In this document: positions 42,748 through 51,003 of the stretch, in pieces
How the letters are laid out: every line of letters starts with the position of its first letter
Position numbering within the stretch: position 1 is the stretch's first letter
Source of the DNA: Bradyrhizobium hipponense
GTDB taxonomy: Bacteria > Pseudomonadota > Alphaproteobacteria > Rhizobiales > Xanthobacteraceae
DNA length: 64,000 nt
Assembly: GCF_008123965.1 (NCBI RefSeq)
Contig: NZ_VSTH01000053.1
Location: 36,290-100,289, forward strand
Direction: 5' to 3'
Made by a program: the position numbers and the translations under genes
The notes under the pieces: generated by a model
What the model saw: only the letters and a program-made list of their open reading frames with translations
The model's database searches: none
Told to the model about the DNA's origin: nothing

Positions 42748-43526
42748 GCCGCACCGCTCCGTGGCAACAGAGCATTCAATCGCTCGACCTGGCGCCGTGG
42801 CGTCCGCAACAGCTCCAGCACGTAATCGTCGCCGCTCTCCGTGAGTTCCGCCGGGGTGCCCTGCGCAAGCAGCGTCCCGCTGCGCATCACGGCGATTCGG
42901 TCGGCAAGCAAAATGGCTTCCGTCATGTCATGGGTGATCATCACGGTGGTCAGACCGAGCTTGCGATGCAGTTCGCGAAAATCTTCGCCGAGCGCGTCGC
43001 GGGTGAGGGGATCCAGCGCGCCGAATGGCTCGTCCATCAGCACGATGCGGGGGCGTGCCGCAAGCGCCCGCGCGACGCCGACGCGCTGGCGCTGGCCGCC
43101 GGAGAGTGTCTCGGGCAGACGGTCGCGATGCGCGCTGCGGTCGAGCTGCACGAGCTCGAGCAGCTCGTCGACGCGCGTCACGATGTCGGCCGCGGGCGCG
43201 CCGAGCAGCTTTGGCGTGATCCCGATATTGTCGGCGACGCTCAGATGCGGGAATAGTCCGCCGCTCTGGAAGACGTAACCGATCCGCCGCCGCAGCGCGA
43301 CAGGATCGATGTTGTGCACGTCCTCGCCCTCGACCGTGATCGTGCCCCCATCGACCTCGATCAGCCGATTGGCGAGCCGCAGCAGTGTCGTCTTCCCCGA
43401 GCCCGAGCTGCCGACGACGGCCACAAACTCGCCCTCGGCGATGTCCAGCGACACGTCGTCCACAGCCTTGGTGGGGCCGAAGCTCTTGCTGACACGCGCA
43501 TAGCCAATCATCGGCCTGGAATGCAT
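42744..43526 (-). CDS. ABC transporter ATP-binding protein (betaine/choline type)
   Basis: A 260-residue ATPase, first gene of a two-gene importer with the fused permease-binding protein. Walker A GSSGSGKT is at about 38-45, the Q-loop is in FQSGGLFPHL, the signature is LSGGQRQR, and Walker B is IVLMDEPFGALD. It resembles OpuCA/ProV ATPases but ends without the CBS domains that sense ionic strength, so osmotic gating through CBS is not expected. An alternative start five codons in (MIGYARV) is possible. Confidence 0.92.
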   Translation of the reverse strand: MHSRPMIGYARVSKSFGPTKAVDDVSLDIAEGEFVAVVGSSGSGKTTLLRLANRLIEVDGGTITVEGEDVHNIDPVALRRRIGYVFQSGGLFPHLSVADNIGITPKLLGAPAADIVTRVDELLELVQLDRSAHRDRLPETLSGGQRQRVGVARALAARPRIVLMDEPFGALDPLTRDALGEDFRELHRKLGLTTVMITHDMTEAILLADRIAVMRSGTLLAQGTPAELTESGDDYVLELLRTPRRQVERLNALLPRSGAA

Positions 43527-43659
43527 CGGGCGGGGCTCACTTCGCTGATCCGCCTATGGAGGGCGGGGATGGCAAGACCCCATGCATAGCACGCTTGGCC
43601 GGTTGATTGAACTTGCCCGCGCCAGAGGCTAAGGCATCATCCGGGTTCGGAGGAAACAC

Positions 43660-44478
43660 ATGACAATGCCCACGGCAGTGGCCCTTGAAGATGCCAAAGT
43701 CGCGTTCCGGCTGGGGGACGGGCGGGTCTACACCGCGGTGGAGAAGGCCCATCTCACGGTGGCGCAGGGCGAGTTCGTCGCCATCGTCGGGCCGACCGGC
43801 TGTGGAAAATCGACGCTGCTCAACGTTGCGGCCGGCCTATTGAGGCCCGCCGCCGGCAGCGTCAAGGTGTTCGACCGGCCGCTCGCAGAGTTGAACCGGG
43901 ATGCCGGCTATCTATTCCAGGCGGATGCACTGTTCCCCTGGAAAACTGCGCTCGACAACGTCGCGATCGGGCTGGAAGTCAGGGGCACCCCGCGCGCCGA
44001 GGCGCTTCCGCGCGCGCAGAAATGGCTGACTTCGGTGGGTCTCGGGGCGTTTGCCAATCGCTATCCGCACATGCTCTCGGGCGGCCAGCGCAAGCGCGTA
44101 GCGCTGGCGCAGGTGCTGATCCGCGATCCAAAGATCCTCTTGATGGACGAGCCGTTCGGGCCGCTCGATGCGCAGACGCGTCAGGTGATGGGCAATCTGC
44201 TGCTCGATCTCTGGAACGCCGACCGCAAGGCCGTGCTGTTCGTGACCCATGATCTGGAAGAGGCAATCGCGCTCGCCGACCGCGTCGTGATCATGTCGGC
44301 GGGACCCTCCTCGCGCATCATCGGCGACTGGTCCGTGATGCTGCCGCGCCCGCGCGACATCTTCGAGGTGCGGCTCGACAGGGAATTCCATTCGCTCCAT
44401 CGCGAGATCTGGAGTGTGCTCAAGGATGAGGTGATGAAGGGCTACGCGCAATCCACGCAAGCGGCAGAGGTGGTCTGA
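43660..44478 (+). CDS. ABC transporter ATP-binding protein (nitrate/sulfonate/taurine type)
   Basis: A 272-residue ATPase of the NitT/TauT family. Walker A GPTGCGKST, Q-loop LFQADALFPWKTALDNV, signature LSGGQRKR (Lys for the usual Gln-Arg order), Walker B ILLMDEPFGPLD and switch His in FVTHDLEEA are intact. It starts behind GGAGGAAACAC and overlaps the permease gene by 1 nt. A binding-protein gene follows, completing the importer. The actual ligand (sulfonate, thiamine precursor, riboflavin or other) is not decided by sequence. Confidence 0.92.
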   Translation: MTMPTAVALEDAKVAFRLGDGRVYTAVEKAHLTVAQGEFVAIVGPTGCGKSTLLNVAAGLLRPAAGSVKVFDRPLAELNRDAGYLFQADALFPWKTALDNVAIGLEVRGTPRAEALPRAQKWLTSVGLGAFANRYPHMLSGGQRKRVALAQVLIRDPKILLMDEPFGPLDAQTRQVMGNLLLDLWNADRKAVLFVTHDLEEAIALADRVVIMSAGPSSRIIGDWSVMLPRPRDIFEVRLDREFHSLHREIWSVLKDEVMKGYAQSTQAAEVV

Positions 44479-45266
44479 TGACGCGCGTGACGTTGCTCTC
44501 GCTGCAAGTGCTGGTCGCGGTCGTCTGTCTCGTGCTGTGGCAATTGCTTTCCACCGTCCCGGTGTTCGGCAAGGTCTTGCTGCCGCCGTTCTTCTTCTCG
44601 AACCCGGTCGACGTATTCAGCCAGATCGTCAAATGGTTTTCTTCCGGCGTGATCTGGAAGCACCTGTGGATCACCTTGGTGGAATCGATTTTGGCCTTCG
44701 TGATCGGATCGCTCGGCGGCGTGCTGATCGGCTTCTGGTTCGCACGCCAGCCGCTGGTCGCTGCGGTGTTCGATCCCTACGTGAAGATGGTCAACGCGCT
44801 GCCGCGGGTCGTGCTGGCGCCGATCTTCGCGCTGTGGCTGGGCCTCGGCATCTGGTCCAAGGTCGCGCTCGGCGTGACGCTGGTCTTCTTCATCGTGTTC
44901 TTCAACGTCTATCAGGGCGTCAAGGAGGTCAGCCGCACCATCCTGGATAATGGCCGCATGCTCGGGATGAGCGAGCGGCAGCTGATGCAGCACGTCTATT
45001 GGCCCTCGGCGCTGTCGTGGATGTTCTCCTCGCTGCATACCTCGGTCGGGTTTGCCGTGGTCGGCGCGGTCGTCGGCGAGTATCTGGGATCGGCCGCAGG
45101 TCTCGGCTATCTGATCCAGCAGGCCGAAGGCGTGTTCGACGTCGCCGGCGTGTTCGCCGGCATGTTCGTGCTGTCGGCCTTCGTCATCCTGATCGATTTC
45201 GGGGTCACGCTGGTGGAGCGGCGTTTGCTGGTGTGGCGGCCGACCGCGCCGGATGGACGCGGCTGA
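44478..45266 (+). CDS. ABC transporter permease (nitrate/sulfonate/taurine type)
   Basis: A 262-residue inner-membrane permease with six helices. The BPD_transp_1 domain spans about 70-250 and the EAA-like loop is GRMLGMSERQLMQHVYWPSA. It begins at the A of the ATPase stop region (TGATG overlap), so the two are coupled. A 184-bp gap then precedes the binding-protein gene; that gap contains no recognised gene and may hold a separate start or a processing site. Confidence 0.92.
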   Translation: MTRVTLLSLQVLVAVVCLVLWQLLSTVPVFGKVLLPPFFFSNPVDVFSQIVKWFSSGVIWKHLWITLVESILAFVIGSLGGVLIGFWFARQPLVAAVFDPYVKMVNALPRVVLAPIFALWLGLGIWSKVALGVTLVFFIVFFNVYQGVKEVSRTILDNGRMLGMSERQLMQHVYWPSALSWMFSSLHTSVGFAVVGAVVGEYLGSAAGLGYLIQQAEGVFDVAGVFAGMFVLSAFVILIDFGVTLVERRLLVWRPTAPDGRG

Positions 45267-45450
45267 GCACGATGAAATTGGCTTCTGATTGCGAGCCACA
45301 CGCAAGGTGCGCTCCCTCCCCCTCTCTATCGAGAATTGTTGTGGTGCCCCCATGCTATTGCGCCGAAGGGCCGATGGCCGGTGCCTTAAGCCATGCTTCT
45401 CAACCCAGTCCCGCTGCTCTATGGTGCCGCCAGCCGAACGGAGGAAACCA

Positions 45451-46476
45451 ATGAAGAACACGTTTGCCAGGCTCGCCGGCGCGCTGCTCGCGCTGACGCT
45501 CACCGCCAGCCTTGCCGCAGCGCAAAGCAAGATCACCATCGCAGTCGGCGGCGGCTCCTGCCTGTGCTATCTGCCGACGGTGCTGGCCAAGCAGCTCGGC
45601 GAGTACGACAAGGCCGGCCTCAGTGTCGAATTGGTCGACCTCAAGGGCGGCTCGGATGCGCTGAAGGCCGTGCTCGGCGGCAGCGCTGACGTCGTCTCCG
45701 GCTATTTCGATCATTGCGTCAATCTGGCCGCCAAGAAGCAGGAGCTCCAGGCCTTCGTGGTCTATGACCGCTATCCCGGCCTCGTGTTGGTGGTCTCGCC
45801 GGCGCACACCAACGAAATCAAGTCGATCAAGGACCTTGCCGGCAAGAAGGTCGGTGTCAGTGCGCCCGGCTCCTCCACCGACTTCTTCCTCAAATACATG
45901 CTCAAGAAGAACGGCCTTGATCCCGCCGGCACTGCGGTGATCGGCGTCGGCCTCGGCGCCACTGCGGTCGCCGCGATGGAGCAGGGGCAGATCGACGCAG
46001 CCGTCATGCTCGACCCCTCCGTCACCGTGCTCCAGGGCAGCCACAAGGACCTGCGCATCCTCAGCGACACCCGCACGCAGAAGGACACGCTCGAGACGTT
46101 CGGCGGCGAATATCCGGGCGGTGCACTGTACTCGACCGCGGCCTGGGTCAACGGCCACGAGAAAGAGGTGCAGGCGCTCACCAATGCGATCCTGGGCACG
46201 CTCGCCTGGATCCACTCGCACTCGCCCGAGGAGATCATGGCGAAGATGCCGGAGGAGACGGTCGGCAAGAACAAGGATCTCTATCTGGCCGCGCTGAAGA
46301 ACACGATCCCGATGTACTCCGAAACCGGCAAGATGGACCCGAAGGGCGCCGACGCCGTGCTCGCGGTGTTCAGCGTCGGCTCGCCGGAGGTCGCGAACGC
46401 CAAGATCGACGTCAGCAAGACCTTCACCAACAAATATGTCGAGCAGGCCAAGAAGACCACGGGGAGCGCCAAATAA
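45451..46476 (+). CDS. ABC transporter substrate-binding protein (NMT1/SsuA type)
   Basis: A 341-residue periplasmic protein. The signal sequence is MKNTFARLAGALLALTLTAS.. with likely cleavage at AAA or AQ near residue 24. The NMT1-like domain follows (ITIAVGGGSCLCYLPTVLAK; GSADVVSGYFDHCVNLAAKK; GKKVGVSAPGSSTDFFLKYM). The cysteine pair in GGSCLCYLP lies where related proteins contact ligand, an unusual choice. The start follows a perfect GGAGGAAACCA site. It completes the ATPase-permease pair upstream. Confidence 0.92.
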   Translation: MKNTFARLAGALLALTLTASLAAAQSKITIAVGGGSCLCYLPTVLAKQLGEYDKAGLSVELVDLKGGSDALKAVLGGSADVVSGYFDHCVNLAAKKQELQAFVVYDRYPGLVLVVSPAHTNEIKSIKDLAGKKVGVSAPGSSTDFFLKYMLKKNGLDPAGTAVIGVGLGATAVAAMEQGQIDAAVMLDPSVTVLQGSHKDLRILSDTRTQKDTLETFGGEYPGGALYSTAAWVNGHEKEVQALTNAILGTLAWIHSHSPEEIMAKMPEETVGKNKDLYLAALKNTIPMYSETGKMDPKGADAVLAVFSVGSPEVANAKIDVSKTFTNKYVEQAKKTTGSAK

Positions 46477-46505
46477 CCGACGCTTTGGCATTGTAGCCAG
46501 GCGTC

Positions 46506-47210
46506 ATGACGTCACCGGTCATCCATCGCGTCACGACGCTTGATCTTGCCGTGAGGCCGATCGTCTGGCCGTTCGCCGAGGAGCGTCGGGCCGAGATCGC
46601 GGCGCATTTCGCCGAGAAGCAGCGCGAGCGGCCGAAGATATGGAACGGCCGCATCCTGCTCGGGCGCGATGCCGTTTTCACGAGCGGCCATCTTTCCGCG
46701 ACCTATTTCGAGACCGATTTCGCGAGTTTTCTTGCCTGGCGCGACTGGGGCTTTCCTGATCCTGCCGTGTTCAACGGCTTTGGCATGGGCGCGCTGCTTG
46801 CCTCGGACGGCGCCTTCGTGATGGGCGAGATGGGGCAGCACACCGCCAACGCGGGCCGCATCTACTTCCCCTCTGGCACGCCGGATCTCGACGACGTCAA
46901 GAACGACGCGCTCGACATTCCCGGCAGCGTCGTCCGCGAGATCACGGAGGAGACCGGCCTGACCGCCGGCGACTACCGGGCTCAACCGGACTGGCACTGC
47001 GTGGTTACCGGCCCCACGATTGCAATGATCCAGGTTCTCAACCTGGATGTGCCGGGCGAGGCCGCTCGGGCCCGGATCGAAGCCAGTCTCGCGCGCGAGG
47101 CCGAGCCGGAACTGTCGGCCATTCATCTCGTGCGCGAGATGAATGATCTGACGCCGTCCATGCCGCGATTTGTCACGGCCTTCGTCGCACAGCAGTTCGA
47201 CTCGCGCTGA
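46506..47210 (+). CDS. Nudix-family hydrolase
   Basis: A 234-residue protein with the core Nudix helix REITEETGL near residue 145, preceded by FPSGTPDLDDV where the usual Gly-x5-Glu is only partly kept. The extended N-terminal 100 residues (WNGRILLGRDAVFTSGHLSA, then TDFASFLAWRDWGFPDPAVF) resemble the large bacterial Nudix group that hydrolyses nucleoside-diphosphate-linked compounds. The substrate is unknown. It lies 29 bp after the binding-protein gene, between two ABC systems, with no evident link to either. Confidence 0.82.
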   Translation: MTSPVIHRVTTLDLAVRPIVWPFAEERRAEIAAHFAEKQRERPKIWNGRILLGRDAVFTSGHLSATYFETDFASFLAWRDWGFPDPAVFNGFGMGALLASDGAFVMGEMGQHTANAGRIYFPSGTPDLDDVKNDALDIPGSVVREITEETGLTAGDYRAQPDWHCVVTGPTIAMIQVLNLDVPGEAARARIEASLAREAEPELSAIHLVREMNDLTPSMPRFVTAFVAQQFDSR

Positions 47211-47304
47211 CGCGCGAGGCTTGACATCGCTTCGCTCAGCCCATGTGATGGGCAAAAACCAAAAGCAAGACGAATGCAATGCACAATCGTCCAGGGAGGT
47301 TTTG

Positions 47305-48615
47305 ATGCGCCTGCGCATGGCTGCCCGATTGGTACGTGGGCTGTTGGTCGCGATTGCCGCGACGGGCTTGATGGCTTCGGCACAGGCTCAGGAGAAGAAG
47401 ATCAAGATTGGCGTGGTGTTCGACCTGACCGGACCGCTCGCAGGCGGCGGGTCCGAGCTCAACTATGTCGGTGCAAAGATCATCCTCGACCATTTCGCCA
47501 AGACCGGCGTCGAGGGCTACAAGATCGAGGCGGTCTACGCCGATGCGCAGAGCAAGCCCGACATCGCCATCAACGAATCCGTCCGCCTGCTCGAACAGGA
47601 GAAGGTCGACATGGTGCTCGGCTTCTTCTCCTCGGCGCAATGCGTGCCGGTCGCGGCCCGCGTCGAGCAGCTCAAGAAGTTCATGTGGATGACGACCTGC
47701 ATCTCGTCGGCCGTGTTCAACGAGAAGGGTTACAAATACGTGTTCCGACCGCAGGCGAGCGGCGACCAATTCGGCATGATGACGATGGATTTCATCGCGC
47801 AGAACGCCAAGGCGAAGTTCGGCAAGGAGCCGAAGGATCTGCGCGTCGCCATCATCCACGAGGACGGCGCCTATGGAGTCGACGTCTCTAAGGGCAACGA
47901 GGCCGGCGCGAAGAAGGCTGGCTTCAATGTGGTGATGAAGGAAGGCTATTCGGCCACCGCGCCGGATCTATCGGCGCTGGTCACCAAGCTGAAGCGCGCC
48001 AAGCCCGACGTGATCTTCCACACCGGTTACAATCCCGACATCACGCTATTGTTGCGCCAAGCCCGCGAGCAGGGACTGAAGTTCGGCGCACTGATGGGGC
48101 ATGGCGCGGGTTACGGTGTCTACGAGAAGCTGAAGGAGGGCATGGGCGCGGACGCTACCTACATCTTTAACGCCGACCCGATCTCGATCTGGCTCGCCAA
48201 CCAGAAGACCATGGATCCGAAGCTTCCGGCCGTGATCAAGATGGTCGGCGAGGAGTTCGACAAGATCAGACCGGGTGTCGCCATCCGCTCGGCCCATGTC
48301 GGCATCGGCGCGTCCAATACCTACGTCTTCATGGCCGACGTACTGCCGCGCGCGATCAAGAAATATGGCGGGGTCGATCCCGACGCGCTGCGCAAGGCCG
48401 CGCTCGACACCGACATTCCCGAGGGCGGCACCATGCTCGGCTTCGGCGTCAAGTTCTACGGCGAGGGCACGCCGATGGCGGGCCAGAACGAGCGCTCGTT
48501 CCCGGTGGTGATCCAGTATCTCGATGACAAGTCCCATGTGGTGTGGCCCAAGAGCCAGGCGCAGCGCGAGGCCGTGCTGCCGCTGCCGAAGGGCACCACT
48601 TACAGCAACCAGTAG
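47305..48615 (+). CDS. ABC transporter substrate-binding protein (branched-chain amino acid type)
   Basis: A 436-residue periplasmic protein of the LivK-like peripla_BP_6 group. A signal sequence (RMAARLVRGLLVAIAATGLM, cleavage near AQAQ) precedes the ligand domain (KIGVVFDLTGPLAGGGSELN; KPDIAINESVRLLEQEKVDM; IIHEDGAYGVDVSKGNEAGA; PDVIFHTGYNPDITLLLRQA). Two cysteines (AQCVPVAA and MTTCISSAV) may form a disulfide. It starts after GGGAGGTTTTG and leads a five-gene operon encoding the whole importer. Aromatic acids, amides or amino acids are all possible ligands. Confidence 0.9.
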   Translation: MRLRMAARLVRGLLVAIAATGLMASAQAQEKKIKIGVVFDLTGPLAGGGSELNYVGAKIILDHFAKTGVEGYKIEAVYADAQSKPDIAINESVRLLEQEKVDMVLGFFSSAQCVPVAARVEQLKKFMWMTTCISSAVFNEKGYKYVFRPQASGDQFGMMTMDFIAQNAKAKFGKEPKDLRVAIIHEDGAYGVDVSKGNEAGAKKAGFNVVMKEGYSATAPDLSALVTKLKRAKPDVIFHTGYNPDITLLLRQAREQGLKFGALMGHGAGYGVYEKLKEGMGADATYIFNADPISIWLANQKTMDPKLPAVIKMVGEEFDKIRPGVAIRSAHVGIGASNTYVFMADVLPRAIKKYGGVDPDALRKAALDTDIPEGGTMLGFGVKFYGEGTPMAGQNERSFPVVIQYLDDKSHVVWPKSQAQREAVLPLPKGTTYSNQ

Positions 48616-48630
48616 CGGCGGAGAGCTTTG

Positions 48631-49398
48631 GTGTTGGAAGTCAGCGGTCTGGTGAAGCGATTCGGCGGCTTCACCGCCGTCAACAATGTGTCGTTCAAGG
48701 TCGATCAGGGTGAGATCCTCGGCCTGATCGGGCCGAATGGTTCGGGCAAGAGCACGATCTTCAACATGCTCTCCGGCACGCTGGTGCCGACGTCCGGATC
48801 GATCCTGTTCGCCGGGCACGAGATCGCGGGTCTCGGGCCGCACCGAATCATCAACCGCGGCATCGGCCGCACCTTCCAGATTCCGCGGCCGTTCCGCCGC
48901 CTGACCATCTTCGAGAACGTCGCGCTCGCCGGATTCTACGGTCAGGGCCGCCACAGCCGCGCCAAAGCCGAGGAGGCCGCCGAGCGGTCGCTGGCGATGG
49001 TGGGCTTGCCGACAGATCGCCATGCCAGCGTCGATGGCCTGGGCGCGGCCGGCCTGAAGAAGCTCGAACTGGCAAAGGCGCTTGCGACCGCGCCGAAACT
49101 ATTGCTCGCCGACGAGAGCCTAGGCGGCCTCGACGACGCCGAAATGGACCAGGCGGCCGACATGCTGCGTAACATCCGCGACCAGCTCGGCATTACCATC
49201 ATCTGGGTCGAGCACATCATGGGCGTGTTGATGCGCGTCGTCGATCGCGTCATGGTGCTCGATCACGGCGAGAAGATCTCCGAGGGGCTGCCGAGCGTGG
49301 TCGCCGGCGATCCGCGCGTCATCGAGGTTTATCTCGGCACCGATGCCGAGACCACCCAGGCCGCGGCCGCCGAAGCGCGCCGCCGCGCCGGAGGCTAG
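48631..49398 (+). CDS. ABC transporter ATP-binding protein, LivG-like, with altered signature motif
   Basis: A 255-residue ATPase. Walker A GPNGSGKST is at about 36-44, the Q-loop is in RTFQIPRPFRRLTIFENVAL, and Walker B with the catalytic Glu is LLLADESLGGLD. The signature normally reading LSYGQ or LSGGQ is DGLGAAGLKKLELAKAL, as in a subset of Liv-type systems where it is degenerate. The switch His is VEHIMGVLM. I chose GTG at 48631 behind GGAGAG. It pairs with the LivF-like ATPase 2 bp downstream, which keeps a canonical signature. Confidence 0.9.
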   Translation: MLEVSGLVKRFGGFTAVNNVSFKVDQGEILGLIGPNGSGKSTIFNMLSGTLVPTSGSILFAGHEIAGLGPHRIINRGIGRTFQIPRPFRRLTIFENVALAGFYGQGRHSRAKAEEAAERSLAMVGLPTDRHASVDGLGAAGLKKLELAKALATAPKLLLADESLGGLDDAEMDQAADMLRNIRDQLGITIIWVEHIMGVLMRVVDRVMVLDHGEKISEGLPSVVAGDPRVIEVYLGTDAETTQAAAAEARRRAGG

Positions 49399-49400
49399 CG

Positions 49401-50105
49401 ATGCTGGAGCTTCGGTCCATCAACGCCGGTTACGGCACATTCCAGGCGCTGTTCAACGTCGATCTCGACGTGAAGGCCGGCGAGGCCGTTGGCGTCATCG
49501 GTCCGAACGGCGCCGGCAAGACAACCCTGATGCGCGTCATTTCCGGCCTGATTCGTCCATCGCGCGGGTCGATCGCCATGGAAGGCGTCGACGTCGTCGC
49601 AGCACCACCGCACAAGATCGTCAGCCTGGGCATCGCGCATGTGCCGGAGAACCGCCGGTTGTTTCCGAAGCTCTCCGTCGACGACAATCTGAAGATGGGC
49701 GCCTTCATGAAGGAGGCGCGCGACCACTATGTCGAGCGGCTGGAGGTCGTGTTCGATCTGTTCCCGCGCCTGAAGGAGCGCCGCCAGCAGATGGCCGGCA
49801 CCATGTCCGGGGGCGAGCAGCAGATGTGCGCGATCGGCCGTGCCCTGATGTCGAATCCAAAGCTCTTGCTGCTCGACGAGCCATCCGCAGGGCTGGCGCC
49901 GGTGGTGGTGCAGCAGGTGTTCGAGCTCGTCAAGCGGATCCGCGCGCGCGGGCTGACGGTGCTGATCGTCGAGCAGAACGTGCAGCAGGTGCTGCGCGTC
50001 GTTGATCGCGCCTATCTGATCGAGGCCGGCACGATCAGGGCGACCGGCACCTCGGCCGAGATGCTGGCAAGCGACACCGTCAAGGAAGCTTATCTCGGGG
50101 TGTGA
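49401..50105 (+). CDS. ABC transporter ATP-binding protein, LivF-like
   Basis: A 234-residue ATPase, second nucleotide-binding subunit of the branched-chain amino-acid-type importer. It has Walker A GPNGAGKTT, ALIVPENRR-like region HVPENRRLFPKLSVDDNLKM, signature MSGGEQQM, Walker B LLLLDEPSAGLAP and switch LIVEQNVQQ. All catalytic motifs are canonical, so in a heterodimer with the LivG-like partner one composite site is normal and the other uses the altered signature. It starts 2 bp after that gene. Confidence 0.94.
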   Translation: MLELRSINAGYGTFQALFNVDLDVKAGEAVGVIGPNGAGKTTLMRVISGLIRPSRGSIAMEGVDVVAAPPHKIVSLGIAHVPENRRLFPKLSVDDNLKMGAFMKEARDHYVERLEVVFDLFPRLKERRQQMAGTMSGGEQQMCAIGRALMSNPKLLLLDEPSAGLAPVVVQQVFELVKRIRARGLTVLIVEQNVQQVLRVVDRAYLIEAGTIRATGTSAEMLASDTVKEAYLGV

Positions 50106-50121
50106 GGGAACGGACGCGAGC

Positions 50122-51003
50122 ATGCAGGCATTCCTGGACATTTTCGACGTCTACTTGCTGGAGGCCGTGATCAACGGCATCCTGCTCGGCGGCGTGCTGG
50201 CGCTGCTCGCGCTCGGGCTCAATCTGATCTTCGGCGTCATCGACGTGACCTGGATCTGCTATGCCGAGCTCGTCATGATCGGCATGTACGCCATGTATTT
50301 CATGGTGCAGTATTACGGCCTCAGCTATTTCATTGCGGCGCCGTTCACCATCATGCTCGTCGCGATCCTCGGCGCCGCGCTGCACTACCTCGTGATCGCA
50401 CCATTGCTGACCGCGCCGCCGATCAATCAGTTGCTCGCGACGGGTGGGGTGCTGTTCGTGCTCCAGAGCTTTGCCACCGTCGCCTTCGGCATCGACTTCC
50501 GCAATCTCGGCATCCGCCTGCCGGTGCTGGCCTTCGGCGAGATGAATTTCAGCTACGCACGGCTGCTGTCCTTTCTGGCCGCGCTGGTCGGCATGATCGC
50601 GGTCTATCTGTTCATGACCCGCACCTTCACCGGCACCGCGATCCGCGCCATTTCTCAGGACCGGCAGATCATGGCGCTGATGGGCGTCGACACCAGGCGC
50701 ATTTATCTCGTCACGTCCGCGCTCGGCGGCGCGCTCGCCGGGCTCGCAGCGTGCCTGCTCGTGCTGCAATATGACGTGCATCCCTTCGTCGGCCTCTCCT
50801 TTGGCCCGATCACCTTCCTGATTTGTGTGCTCGGCGGGCTCGGCAATTTCATCGGCGGCTTCATCGCCGCGTTCGTCTTTGCCGAGATCATCTCGCTCGG
50901 CGGCCTGTTCTCCGACCTCGAATGGGGCTACGTGCTCGCCTTCGCCTTCTTCATCGTCATGATGTTCATCCGGCCCGCGGGCCTGTTTGCGAGGCGCCGA
51001 TGA
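50122..51003 (+). CDS. ABC transporter permease, LivH-like
   Basis: A 293-residue inner-membrane permease with about eight helices: AVINGILLGGVLALLALGLN at the start, IRAISQDRQIMALMGVDTRR as the cytoplasmic coupling loop near residue 175, and GPITFLICVLGGLGNFIGGF near 230, all standard for LivH. It is encoded 16 bp after the LivF-like gene and overlaps the LivM-like gene by 4 nt. Confidence 0.94.
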   Translation: MQAFLDIFDVYLLEAVINGILLGGVLALLALGLNLIFGVIDVTWICYAELVMIGMYAMYFMVQYYGLSYFIAAPFTIMLVAILGAALHYLVIAPLLTAPPINQLLATGGVLFVLQSFATVAFGIDFRNLGIRLPVLAFGEMNFSYARLLSFLAALVGMIAVYLFMTRTFTGTAIRAISQDRQIMALMGVDTRRIYLVTSALGGALAGLAACLLVLQYDVHPFVGLSFGPITFLICVLGGLGNFIGGFIAAFVFAEIISLGGLFSDLEWGYVLAFAFFIVMMFIRPAGLFARRR

